Notes under the pieces: generated by a model | Database searches by the model: none | What the model saw: the letters and a program-made list of their open reading frames with translations, nothing else | Told to the model about the DNA's origin: nothing | NCBI GenBank assembly: GCA_002751075.1 | Contig: NAOQ01000120.1 | Coordinates: 5,780-26,186, forward strand | DNA: 20,407 nucleotides | Reading direction: 5' to 3' | Origin: Ichthyophonus hoferi | Taxonomy: Eukaryota; Opisthokonta; Ichthyosporea; Ichthyophonida; Ichthyophonidae | Shown here: piece after piece, positions 11,079 to 20,407 of the stretch | How positions within the stretch are numbered: position 1 is the first letter of the stretch | How the letters are laid out: each line of letters starts with the position of its first letter | Program-made: the position numbers and the translations under genes

Positions 11079-11640
11079 CTATCTCCAGTAACCTATCCTG
11101 TCCTGAACCGAATCAAGGACATCATGTGCATAGGTTTCCTGAGGATCTGTATATATCTTAAAATGTTCTTGCACCTGAAAAAATTAAACGGTTAGATAAT
11201 CGGTAGTACAGAAAAGTACGTCGTAAAGGACTAGATTCCAACCCTCTATGATCGTAATCACACCAAATAGTTATTTATAACGACCACTGTAAGGCAAATG
11301 ATGGCACTGAAAGAGATAAGTGCAGTGGTGATGTGTATATGCGTCGTTGGTTAAATGGTGTCATATACCAGTAACGGTAATGTATAAAAAAATAATATGC
11401 AAAAAATAAACAAAACACCTAACTTACACATAAGCGTCTTGAAGATACAAAAGCACATTTATATTCAAAACTTACTTTATGTATCACGTCAAAGCTGTCG
11501 CTTTGACTGCATCTACGTATGTCGATCAAAGCTTCTTCACTGAAGCTCATAGTTCTTGTCCTCATGAAGGGAGAACTGGGTGGAGAATCAATCGTGTAGC
11601 GCAGACCGGAGGCATTATGGTTGATAAGATCTACCGCCAT
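11079..11640 (-). CDS. Two-exon small protein of unknown function (86 residues)
   Basis: Exon 1 is 11640-11476 (ATG, 55 codons) and ends at a perfect donor GTAAGT. Exon 2 is 11174-11079 (31 codons plus TAG), after a strong acceptor TTTAATTTTTTCAG. Both junctions are phase 0 and the intron is 301 bases. The N-terminal half has a Ser/Pro stretch, DSPPSSPF, followed by RTRTMSF. That fits an RxRxxS basophilic (AGC-type) kinase site and possibly 14-3-3 binding (inference). The C-terminal half is charged and probably helical (VQEHFKIYTDPQETYAHDV), and the protein ends in YWR. There is no signal peptide or membrane segment. No family is recognised. The gene lies between two fossil gypsy fragments, but its composition and clean splice sites set it apart from them. 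Additional exons cannot be ruled out. Confidence 0.55.
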
Positions 11641-12239
11641 TATCAAATATTATATGATTACTTTCATAGTACATTAACATTGTTTAACAATCTAGTTTTA
11701 TAATCCGTTCATGTATATATATCCTATCAGAGAATATATGATTGGTTTGTTATAAACAATAACTGTGCTCTGATTGGATAATAAAACGTCAAATATCTAT
11801 AAAAACAACTTATCAACTTAATAATTTGTATCAGCATGATAATTCTCCTGTAGTCTAAGGGGAAAACTATCGGTATATAGCAAGAAAGCATTTTATTTGT
11901 TTACTTTGTACCAGGTTATCTCGGAAGTAAAAATGTCACAATGGATACAGTATATGTATCATCCGGTCATAATAAATTTTTTCAGTTAACTTGTTAAAAA
12001 AACATATAATTAGTTGTTTTGTTTTTTTTTTTGAAAAGGACACAAAAGGTACTTCATTAACTCGTTACCAATATATGTAAGTGTATTTTTTAACACATTA
12101 TCGTACCTAATAAGGAAGTTTTTAAGATCACGTTTTGCACTCATCAAAAATCATATAAAAGTGAGCCTATCAGTGTCAATCTACGTTACAAACTAACAGA
12201 TCATTGTTGCTTAATGGCCCAACAACATATTTTACATGC
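11641..12239. other. Intergenic AT-rich stretch
   Basis: This lies upstream of the - strand small gene and would contain its promoter. A short open + frame near 11900-12000 is unassigned; it may be a remnant of the adjacent fossil. Nothing else is supported. Confidence 0.45.
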
Positions 12240-12960
12240 TAAATTAGGTAGGTGATATTGGCCATCCTATCCAAAGAATTAACAACTTATCGTACTTATC
12301 ATATACCAAGCGAATAATGCGATGCAACTCAGTGTGTGATACAATTAGTTTAATATCGAAGACGAGAACCAACGAGGGAGCATGAAAAAACGCATGTTTG
12401 TTATATGTTGCTGTGTGTACATACAATGGGTTAGTTAATAGTAATACAGCATTTGGGCTGGATTTGCTAGAACACTAAACAATGCTAATGATATAGAACG
12501 AAGAAAATAAAAATATGCATAGCAAATTCGAGATTAAGAAAAATCAAGAAAAGTTAAGCACTGGCGCAGGAATAGACAGTACAACATTCGGCAGGAAAAT
12601 AGCAATATTTTTCAAGGTAACACTTGCAGAATATAGTTCCAAGACAGAAAAATACTCGAAACATAATAAATACCAATGATTAATTTATTCGGTATTTAAT
12701 AAAAAAATGTTTACCCATTAATGACACTATTCTTGCTTTGGGATCCTGGGAATACGCCATCTTCAGGACAGGAATCCAGATGACCGTGATATTAGACCAG
12801 AAAGCCAACCAATAGCAAGAAATACAAGTTATAATATTAAATTATTGAGATGTAGTTGGTTTAAATATAATTTAGGCGGGATTTATTTTAGAAGGATAAA
12901 CACAGGAGTAACAAATACAAAGTATTTATTTTACATTATCCAGTGTATTTTTGCTTAATA
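12240..12960 (+). mobile_element. Fossil Ty3/gypsy pol fragment (reverse-transcriptase thumb and RNase H)
   Basis: About 12245-12425 resembles the thumb of gypsy reverse transcriptase, with NNLSYLSYTK aligning with the usual 'LRSFLGYT' segment and a following C/I/L-rich helix. About 12545-12830 resembles RNase H, with KVTLAEYSSKTEKYS (family pattern 'VAYxSxKLxxxExxYS') and then GSWEYAIFRTG before V-x-x-D-x-K (family pattern 'W..YL.G....V..DHK'). Traces resembling the RNase H to integrase linker run to about 12960. It is broken at several places and is old. No LTRs or complete flanking domains were found. The order of parts is the normal one for Ty3/gypsy. The call rests on remembered family patterns. 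Confidence 0.55.
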
Positions 12961-14194
12961 TCTCACCAATAATCAACAAAAGGTATATTTAAACAAGTAC
13001 ATGCACAGCACGTGTATGTTCAAGAGCAGAGTAGCTATATATTTTATCCAGTTTTTTCTAAAGAATAGGGGAAATAAAGGAACAGCAATAGCAACTGTTA
13101 TTGGTCATCTCTATAGGGGACAGTCTGATCTAAACATAGGTGATGTAACCAAAGCTAATGTCTAACTGGATAGGAAAAAAATTTCTTTGGTAGTTTGTGG
13201 GAATGACTGAGATTACTATTGAACATATAGCTTAATAGTAGGTATCTTATTATTACTAACATCCAAACAGAAAAGACATGTTAGCGTATAAGGGGAGGGG
13301 AGGGTGAGAGAATGGGATGGGAAAGAGATTCATGTTATAGAAGAAAGATTTTAGGAGGGAGAGTGAGAGAGGTAGAGATGTAATTTTTATATCCTTACGG
13401 TGAGGGTAAGTTGTTGATTATGATTTAAGGGAAGGAGGAAGAGAGATACAGGTTACATTTTTACAGGTGATGTATAGAGATATATGAAAATGGATACCTG
13501 TGGATGGTAGAAAGAGGAAGTGAGGGTATGTTATAAGGGAAAGAATAAAGTGAAGATTAAAATTAAATAGAATTACAGGCAAGTATATCTAGATGAGATC
13601 AGGGTCAGTATAGCTCTGTTCATGATAAATAAAAAGCAAACAAGCAAACAAATGCATAATGTCTTGTATATCAGGCGTATATTTATATATTTGCCTTTAC
13701 ATGGAACTGTACGGCCAAATATGTATTTGTTAATATATGTACATACATAGGTGCACAATAACGAACGAGCATATATATATGTACATACATACATACTATC
13801 ATTCAAATACATATGTTTATTCACGCCCTTTCTAATTGTAGATAATGATTCATATATATGTAACTCAGTACACACTATGCATAAATACAGACCTTACTAA
13901 TAACTTCATACATATAGAAGGTATATATATACAATACATGACCAAGCTGAGGTATGAGGTATGAAGTGACAAATACGTACAGAAATATACTTACTGACCC
14001 CATACAAACAACATAAACTTAAAGCTTTGCCCATATTCCTTTTGAATACAAATTTTGAACATCTAAACATGCTCTCTCTCCCTCTCACTGATAAAATAAT
14101 TATTTATGTCAACTAGTTGGCAAGATAAAATATACAAAGTAAGCCAACACGACACAACCGTGAGCATCAACCTCATCTACTCCAATATACTGCC
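12961..14194. other. Intergenic region with a purine-rich stretch, upstream of the Swi5 gene
   Basis: At about 13280-13540 the + strand is strongly purine-rich (AGGGGAGGGG and GAGAGTGAGAG motifs). A TACA/CATA tract lies at about 13740-13797. A - strand set of short open pieces (about 14070 to 13570, with a GTAAGT donor at 13994-13989) could be a divergent gene, but the frames are uncertain. A 10-base palindrome, CAACTAGTTG, lies at 14110-14119, 76 bases before the Swi5 ATG. Confidence 0.4.
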
Positions 14195-14744
14195 ATGACC
14201 CTAGAACCAATCAAGAACAGGACTCTTTCGTCCGAACCTAGAGATATAATGTCAAATACACCTAAATCACTACAACCTACTAGTGGTAGTGGTGGTAATT
14301 GTTATACTACCCCTGTAAGGCCAGGGTTGAGAAGGACTTCAAAGAAGTTTATTGCACCTAGATCATCAGGGTAGGTGGGGGTGGGGTTGGGAAAGGAAAT
14401 CTCTGGAAGGAAGAGATAGATGAGAGGGGATAAAGGGATAAATGGAAGAGATATAATAAATCGAATGGGTAATTCATAAAAAAACAAAAAAATAACATCA
14501 AATAAATAACATTAAAAATAAATAAGCAATGACTAAGACAGGGAAGACCAGTGAGAGAGGAGTAATAGTATAGAGGAATGTGCTGCTGTTATGTCTTCTT
14601 GTTTGTATATGTATATGCTAACATAATGTTATAATCCACTCTATTTGAATAGTAGTACCAGTTTTGTCTTACTTTTTATGTCAATATATATATGTTTAAT
14701 AGTATGTATTATAGTATGTATGTACGTATGTATGTATGTATACA

Positions 14745-14783
<39 letters not shown>

Positions 14784-16729
14784 ACATATTTATAAGAATT
14801 TGTAACAATATATATAGGTATAATAGTAAATATATACACATATCCACACATCTATTTATATACATTGTTACCCATATCTAAAAAAACCAATCTGATATGA
14901 TATATGAATGAGTATACTATATACATATATACCGATAGGTGTGTTTAGGCATCTAGTCTAAGGTTCTATGACTCACCATTAACTAATGATATCGTCTTTC
15001 TTTTCACAGGACTTCCAATAAGAATTCTACAACCCCAAAATACCAGGTAGGATATTGCGTTATGGTTATACCAATCATCATTTCTTGTTAATATTTATAA
15101 TTGTGTGTTAAGCTACCACCACCATTAATGTTTTTTCTCTTCCTTCTGCGTTTATGGCTTTGGTCTCCTATCTTTCCCTCTCTCTTCCCCTGTTTCTACC
15201 CTTTGTAACCTATAACTCGCAATGTACAGTAGGTGCTCAATAACAATACCAAGGTGTTAAATACTATACAATACAATTATGTAAATAAACTCGGTTGTCG
15301 GACTTACAGTCATTAACCGTATACAAACCTTTAGAGAAAGAGGGATGAAGCAAGGAAAGAAATAACGAGAAAAAGACTAAGACAACAATACATCTAGACA
15401 GCATAGAGGGAGAGTCTTATTGTATAATATTATAATTACTAATGTATATAGGAGTGATAATAGTTTTAGTTGTAATAGTAACTGTTGCATGTATGTGCTT
15501 AAATAAGAGCGTAGTAATGAGCTGCATGTATAAATTATAGTGATAAATACACCACATAACACTGCTATATTTCTAATCATACCCGTTGCTATGCTACCTA
15601 GTCCCCATTTAGTCATCCAATGAGCATACAGGAACTGAAAGAGAGTATCCAATCAATGAAGGCAGAGTACGGGGAGCTAGCTGGAAAAACGGCAGCGCTA
15701 AAAATAGAGTATGTAGATTGCCTACATTTATAATCGCTTACCTCTATATACAATTATACAATTATACAATTATATATGCATACATACATACATACATACA
15801 TAACATAATATAGTGTAATAAAATACAATATAATATAATATAATATAATAATATAATATAATATAATAAAAAATACAATATTATAGAATACAACGCAATC
15901 TAATATAATATAATATAGTAGAACATAATATAATATAATATAATACAATATAATATAATACAATATAATGTAATATAATACAATATAATATAATATAATA
16001 TAATATAATATAATGTAATGTAATGCAATATAATAAAATACAATAAAATACAATATAGTGCATATATTTTTCCATTGTCTTTTTCGTTCCATATTAATTT
16101 TGTTGTAGTACACACACTACACCACGCTAGCTACTTAACCATTATTCTCGTATGTCTATATGCACACACATTGTAGCACATTTTAAAATAGATACCACAC
16201 CACAAATATTACATTACAATCACACAATATACATTATTATTATTGTTACTATTATTATTACCTTGTATGTATGCATTCTATCCATTTACAGTTGATATCT
16301 ATCTCTTTCCTTGTTTTACTCTTTACATAATTTCTCCTCCCTCCCTCCCTCCTTTCTTTCTTCAATTTCTTTCGCGACCTTCCCTGTCTTCTCTTTAGAT
16401 ATAATGAGGGTGACCTTAAACAGCATATGAACACCTTACACCTCTACAATGAGATGAAAGATGTAGGTCAGATGCTTCTAGGCCGATTAGGTAGGTTTGC
16501 AGGGTTCTCCCTCTCTCTAGTCCACTTTAATTCACTGGTTATATTTTGTTTCCTCTCTCTATTTACTTAAAATAAGTTGTTATTTTTATTGTCTGGAATC
16601 TCCTTCTACTTTGCACTTCTTCTATTCATTTTTACCTTTCATGTTTTTTCTTATTTTTCTTTTCGTGACACACGCAAGATATATATATATATATACTTAT
16701 AATAATAATGATAGTGATAAATAATAATA

Positions 16730-16764
<35 letters not shown>

Positions 16765-16934
16765 CAACAACATCAACAATGATATTAAACAGTGATAGTG
16801 TAACATGATTTATTTCCAAAATAAAGACATACTATTGGGGGACATAGACTAATCAATAGATTTTCACAGCCGAGTCTCGAGGAATCACTAGTAAGGACAT
16901 ATATGCCGATTTCGGCTTGGATCTCAATGACTAA
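14195..16934 (+). CDS. SWI5: DNA repair/recombination protein Swi5 (Sae3 family), five exons
   Basis: Exons: 14195-14370, 15010-15046, 15632-15708, 16399-16490, 16870-16934. Phases all match, giving 148 residues with TAA at 16932-16934. The N-terminal 70 residues are basic and Ser/Pro/Gly-rich, with KKFIAPRS. The C-terminal half is the Swi5 domain: a predicted coiled-coil helix (ELKESIQSMKAEYGELAGKT), then LHLYNEMKDVGQMLLGRLAE (residues about 110-129), SRGITSKDIY and FGLDLND. Known: the 'LHxYNExKDxGQxLLGxLAExRGxxxKDLYxxFGL' signature is characteristic of Swi5. Swi5 pairs with Sfr1/Mei5 to stabilise Rad51 and Dmc1 filaments and promote strand exchange in repair and meiosis, in the nucleus. Fungal Swi5 can be about 85 residues, so the tail here is an N-terminal extension, as in animal forms. 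Introns are 379-690 bases. ATG 14195 is the first in-frame Met; upstream exons cannot be excluded. Confidence 0.88.
14371..15009 (+). other. Swi5 intron 1, with GTAT and (AT)n microsatellite
   Basis: The donor is CAGG|GTAGGT and the acceptor is CTTTTCACAG. A GTAT/GTAC tetranucleotide run changes into pure (AT)n at about 14711-14780. Confidence 0.75.
15709..16398 (+). other. Swi5 intron 3, containing a long TAATA satellite
   Basis: The donor is AGA|GTATGT. The acceptor TCTTCTCTTTAG follows a strong polypyrimidine stretch with (CTCC)n at about 16335-16365. Three copies of a CAATTATA-type unit and a CATA run lie at about 15750-15802. Confidence 0.75.
15803..16060. repeat. TAATA / TACAATATAA pentanucleotide satellite
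   Basis: About 250 bases of TAATA with ACAAT variants. The - strand reads as open Tyr-Ile-Leu repeats in several frames; these are not proteins. It lies wholly inside Swi5 intron 3. Confidence 0.88.
16679..16763. repeat. (AT)n and (AAT)n microsatellites in Swi5 intron 4
   Basis: A short (AT)n run is followed by about twenty AAT units, in the intron 16491-16869 (donor GTAGGT, acceptor TTTTCACAG). Confidence 0.85.
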
Positions 16935-17236
16935 TGACCTGTCCTGGCTCAATGGATTTACTTTGATGGGTTAAAAGTCATCAAGACTTATAATACTGCT
17001 CATTTGTTGGTTAATGGTGCATTTATTGCTATATATGAGTATAGATGTGTGCGTATACGTAGATAGGTATGCATATACACATTTGCCTATAGAGCAATCA
17101 TATGATATATATATATATATCCTGATTTGGATAATGGGTAGATTATATTTAGATTTCTCTATATAGTTTTAGGATGACGTTTTAGATTTCGACTAGCCAC
17201 ATACGTAATATATATATATATTAATTAATTAATTAA
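16935..17236. other. Intergenic region after Swi5
   Basis: This is the presumed 3' flank of Swi5 and of the convergent - strand ORF. It contains (AT)n at about 17105-17121 and an (AT)n to (TTAA)n run at about 17206-17241, which touches the tentative stop codon at 17237-17239. No canonical AATAAA was seen close after the Swi5 stop. Confidence 0.5.
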
Positions 17237-17742
17237 TTAATAGTTTGTTTTATCCAACAGTGACATCTTGTGCTGAGTCAGTGGCTCATAAATACATTAT
17301 TTGCATACTTTTGGGAAATTAATGTCACCCTTAAAATACTAATCGTGCTATTTAATTGGGTGTGAAGTGGATATAGACTTGTCCATTATTACAAATAAGC
17401 TCAATTAGTACATCAATGATATAGCGTATTAAGTCATGTTATCTTCTAACATAATAGCCTTAAGTTTATAATGAATATGCAGTTAATCTTTATGGTTTTA
17501 AATTAAAATTTCGTGGTGTAAGCGGATGTACTATATATAGTGAAGAAACTGGGCTTCAGTTTGGTTAGAAATGATTTGAGAACACAATCACTACTTACGT
17601 GATTGCTTGGTGTCATTGGCTGTATGGCCTTAGTACGGACCAATAATTTCTTTAGGATAGCCTCTCTGATGATATCAAGGCGTATTGATTGGTAGACACC
17701 ACTTTCACAATAAAAGATAGCCAATTGCAAAACATATAACAT
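17237..17742 (-). CDS. Tentative two-exon small ORF of unknown function (59 residues)
   Basis: A frame from ATG 17742 runs 48 codons and begins MLYVLQLAIFYCESGVYQS. It continues with a charged helical segment (IIREAILKKLLVRTK) and reaches a perfect donor GTAAGT at 17598-17593, in phase 0. An acceptor CTGACTCAG precedes 17272, from which the phase-0 frame gives 11 codons (HKMSLLDKTNY) and TAA at 17239-17237. The acceptor has a poor pyrimidine tract. Without splicing, the frame stays open to 17503, so a 79-codon single-exon ORF is the alternative. It could also be internal exons of a larger - strand gene. No family is recognised. Confidence 0.3.
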
Positions 17743-18318
17743 ATTTCTATATTAGACGTTACGTAGTACCATTCAACCAAGGATTATATTGAAATTAGTA
17801 GGGTTTAGTATAGCTCGCTATTAGTTTTACAATATATATATATATATACCATGTGTTACTACGTTTACTCATTGTGACATTAGTGTATAGAGATACAGTT
17901 ACTATTAGACGTCTTTCTATTGATGGATTGTCTTGGTTTAAACAAATCGAGTCAAAGTTAAACGGGTCACGTTACATGATGGAATTACATTACGTATATT
18001 AATATACTTATACTATGGTTCTATCATTCCATTATATATTAACTATCCAGTTCAATTGGCAAAGTTATGTTTTAAACCTTCACATAATAATAGATAGTCT
18101 TTATTGCAACTGTCTGTCGTCCAATAACTAGATAGGATAGTTAGCCTTAGTTAGCCTAGGATAACTCTACTCTTAAATGGTTTCTATACTTATCTACAGT
18201 AAAAAATAATTAACCACTAATTACAATTCTATTTAAATATACACTGTATAATAGAGGAGGTGCCATTTTCCATATACAGTAAAAAGTAATTAACCATTAA
18301 TTACAATTAATTACAATT
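17743..18318. other. Region between the small ORF and the TBCK-like gene
   Basis: It holds (AT)n at about 17833-17848, a + frame open at about 17850-17999 (containing SIDGLSWFKQIESK, with a possible donor GTATAT at 17994) that I cannot attach to a gene, and copy 1 of the tandem duplication at 18195-18270. It would include the 3' UTR of the TBCK-like gene. Confidence 0.4.
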
Positions 18319-18360
18319 CTATTTATATATACACTGTATAATACAGGAGGTGCCATTTTC
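18195..18360. repeat. Tandem duplication (76- and 86-base copies) across the stop codon of the TBCK-like gene
   Basis: Copy 1 is 18195-18270 and copy 2 is 18275-18360. They are near-identical: both start TACAGTAAAAA, contain TACACTGTATAATA and end GAGGTGCCATTTTC. They differ by a 10-base internal repeat (TTACAATTAA) in copy 2 and a few substitutions. Copy 2 holds the last codons and TAG (18321-18319) of the - strand gene; copy 1 is downstream of it. Confidence 0.85.
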
Positions 18361-20047
18361 AGGACGGAGTGACGTCGATGAAATATCTTGGCCTCGACAG
18401 GTGCATACTAATGCGAAACTACCATTCCTTGGCTGCAGTGCTTCTATTCCCTCCTGTAGAACTACCACCTGTAGAGCAGGAGGGGGCCACACATGTATAT
18501 ACAGTTATACACAGTACACAGTACATGTCCCAGGAGAGTGAAAGAGAGTAAAGGAAAGTAAGAGAAAGTAAAAGCAACAGGAATAAAGTATATCCCATGA
18601 TACTATATCACATTATACTATATGGACATGTAGCACATAGGAAAATACAAGCATAAAACACAAAAAGAAAGCAAGGTATATAGAAAAGAAAGAGTAGCAT
18701 TAAAAACTATAATCTTAGAAGACAAGGAGCAAAACCGAAAAAAAGTATTTGAGATTATTGAATTAGAATAAACCGGTTAATGGTTTGATTCGTGACTCAT
18801 CATGCACATTGACCATATATGGACTCATAAATTGTGATTGTTATGAATATAGTAGTAATATCAATCAATACCTGGCTAATATCATTATAAATGGACAGTG
18901 CAGCCAATACATTAGTCAGTTGTAAATAATGCATAATACCTCAAAAATATTTATATGATTTCTCACTGGCCAACAACTTATTATCCAATAAATAATACAT
19001 ATAGTCCTATATATCCAATGAAAGTATAATTCTATATTCCCAGATATACCAGTGGTATGTACCTTCGGGTAGTGTTGCGTGACAAGGCGCCAACCAAACT
19101 GTAGGTAAATGATACAGTATGAGATATATTATAACAAACATAACGGATAGGTAGAAGATGGTAGTCGGAGATCAAACCTGGATTACTTTTATATATATAC
19201 TATTTACTCCACTATACTATACTATTATTTACTATACTATTTACTATGCTATTTACTGTACTGTACTATACTGTACTACATTAAACTATTTACTATATTA
19301 TACTATACTATGTTATTTGACTATACTATACTATACTATACTATGCTATTTGCTATAAGACACTATACTGCACTATACTATACTATACTACACTATTTAC
19401 TAGAATACCACATAACATTGAAATTTAAATATTACAGTCTGAAAATATTTTGCTGTTCAACATTGTCTTTTCGTTGGGGATTCAAAAGTTGTATAACTAA
19501 TATACATCCACATACGAGTACGGTACATATATAGATCATTAGCTATAATATGATATTATAACATAACAAAACTTAGTCTAACCACATATCAAAATACAAC
19601 ATAATAAAATGTAACATAACATAGAATAACATAACAGAATAGTAATATATCATATCATCATATAATAAAGCAAAAGGTATCATCACATAATATCCCATAA
19701 TAAAATATAGCATAGCATACTATATCATATCATATCGTCAAATATCATGCTATTCATTATCACCTCCAAAATTAGAAACATTAGTAAAATGTTACTAATA
19801 TAATAATATGCTCCTAAAAGACTAACTCAGATATAACACGTCATTATTACGTAGGAATATTACCTAATGGTATGCAAATCACATTCACAATATAGTAAGC
19901 AATATCACAAACAAGTCTATATTATAAACTAAAAGGTAAGGCAATTTAACCGAGCGTTGGCATAGGCTAAGCAAATTAATATCATGACTTGAACTTTACC
20001 TTGGCTCCCGATGATGGTTTACTGGCCAACACTACTATGTTGCCACC
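18319..20047 (-). CDS. TBCK-like protein, C-terminal rhodanese-like domain (last three exons)
   Basis: Exons: 20047-20000, 19098-19063, 18468-18319, all joined in phase 0, giving 77 residues and TAG at 18321-18319. Exon 1 reads GGNIVVLASKPSSGAK (donor GTAAAG), exon 2 FGWRLVTQHYPK (donor GTACAT), and exon 3 starts VVVLQEGIEALQPRNGSFAL. Known: rhodanese domains have a strand with 'IVVVxxxxxSGAxFAxxLVxxHYPRVxVLxGGIxAL'. In TBCK (pseudokinase-TBC-rhodanese, linked to mTOR and membrane traffic) this is the last domain and the protein ends soon after it, as here. The catalytic Cys loop is degenerate in such domains and is not evident in this segment. A possible donor GTATGC at 18408 would skip the last 29 codons. 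Upstream exons lie beyond the window or were missed. The rhodanese call is firmer than TBCK. Confidence 0.62.
19190..19395. repeat. TACTA / ACTAT pentanucleotide satellite
   Basis: Imperfect CTATA and TTTACTATA units run for about 200 bases inside the TBCK-like intron. Confidence 0.85.
19555..19740. repeat. ACATA / ATAAC / CATAT pentanucleotide tract
   Basis: Degenerate pentamers (ACATA, ATAAC, ATCAT) that resemble the tract at 8257-8330 but are more diverged. Confidence 0.7.
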
Positions 20048-20407
20048 CTATAATTGGATATTATATTAGAGGGGATAGCAGGAAAAGGCTATGATATGCA
20101 TGTGTGTATAAATAGGAGAAATAAAAGAAGCGAGAGAGAAAGAGAGAGAAAATGAATATGTGATAAAGGAGATAGAGAGACTCATGATAACACACGTATA
20201 ATAAAGCGTCGAAAAAGGAGATGAACATATGACAGTGATTGGATGCTATCATTATTTCTCTAGGGAAACAGACATACTGGCATTATAGATCATATACGAA
20301 AGAGAGCTGAGTGGACTAATATATATATATTATAGTATGTTATAGTATATTATAGTATGTTATAGAATGCTATAGTATGGTATGGTATATTATAGTATAT
20401 TATAGTA
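20048..20407. other. Upstream intron of the TBCK-like gene (right edge)
   Basis: On the - strand there is an acceptor TCCAATTATAG before 20047 and a long pyrimidine-rich stretch (about 20110-20180). No convincing upstream exon was found before the window ends; one piece near 20280-20320 is open but its phase does not match. Confidence 0.4.
20318..20407. repeat. TATAGTATGT-type 10-base tandem repeat
   Basis: TATAGTATGT / TATAGTATAT units repeat to the window edge after a short (AT)n run. Confidence 0.8.

Larger units (their letters stand above)
19099..19999 (-). other. Intron of the TBCK-like gene, rich in pentamer repeats
   Basis: About 900 bases between two phase-0 exons (donor GTAAAG, acceptor TTACCTACAG). 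It contains the TACTA tract (about 19190-19395) and the ACATA tract (about 19555-19740). The first is open in + frames as Tyr-Thr-Ile-Leu, which is not a protein. Confidence 0.55.

Noticed and set aside
12244-12426. Minus-strand 60-codon ORF
   Set aside because: The plus strand here carries the gypsy thumb-like fossil, so the minus frame is best seen as its antisense shadow.
13573-14088. Minus-strand ORFs with a GTAAGT donor, as a gene divergent from Swi5
   Set aside because: Two frames are equally open in the first piece, the later pieces are TACA-repeat-derived, and no family resemblance was seen.
15754-16115. Minus-strand ORFs of Tyr-Ile-Leu repeats
   Set aside because: They are translations of the TAATA satellite within Swi5 intron 3.
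18350-18551. Plus-strand ORFs (one with a TTTTCAG acceptor and a partner exon at 17899-17993 in matching phase)
   Set aside because: The minus strand of the same DNA encodes the rhodanese segment VVVLQEGIEAL in phase with two upstream exons. The plus frame is more likely an antisense shadow.
1-20407. tRNA, rRNA, CRISPR or bacterial-type operon features
   Set aside because: No tRNA box pattern, rRNA-like conserved stretch or spaced identical repeats were seen. The spliced genes rule out a bacterial source.

Overview
The window is AT-rich nuclear DNA from a eukaryote. Genes are split by many introns (about 260 to 900 bases each, GT...AG), and the introns are full of simple repeats. The gene set (a gamma-synergin-like trafficking protein, a Swi5 recombination protein and a rhodanese domain like that of TBCK), together with Ty3/gypsy fossils, would fit an early-diverging fungus or a related opisthokont. 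Lineage is an inference; no rRNA or other marker is present. Most long open frames in the window lie in microsatellites and are not genes. The real exons are mostly short and were found by joining coding-like stretches whose splice sites and phases agree.

Layout. (1) 116-6805, + strand: the 3' part of a multi-exon gene, ten exons in one consistent phase. It ends in a Cys/His-containing tail resembling the C-terminus of gamma-synergin, a clathrin/AP-1 accessory protein. Its introns carry an AT-flanked 'CATACTACCATA'-type minisatellite, a CATA/CTAC tract and a small G+C-rich patch. (2) 7002-7816, + strand: an F-box-like start followed by exon-like pieces, probably a decayed or incomplete F-box gene. 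(3) 7817-10470: mostly featureless AT-rich DNA. (4) 10471-12960: a small two-exon gene of unknown function on the - strand (11079-11640), between two old Ty3/gypsy pol fragments in opposite orientations (integrase on -, reverse-transcriptase thumb plus RNase H on +). (5) 14195-16934, + strand: a complete five-exon Swi5 homologue of 148 residues, the most secure call here. (6) 17237-17742, - strand: a tentative two-exon small ORF. (7) 18319-20047, - strand: the last three exons of a gene ending in a rhodanese-like domain similar to that of TBCK. Its stop codon lies inside a tandem duplication. (8) The right edge is repeat-rich.

The genes do not form an operon or an obvious functional cluster. 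Swi5 acts in DNA-strand exchange with Rad51/Dmc1. The synergin-like and TBCK-like genes both point to membrane trafficking, but their proximity is probably chance.
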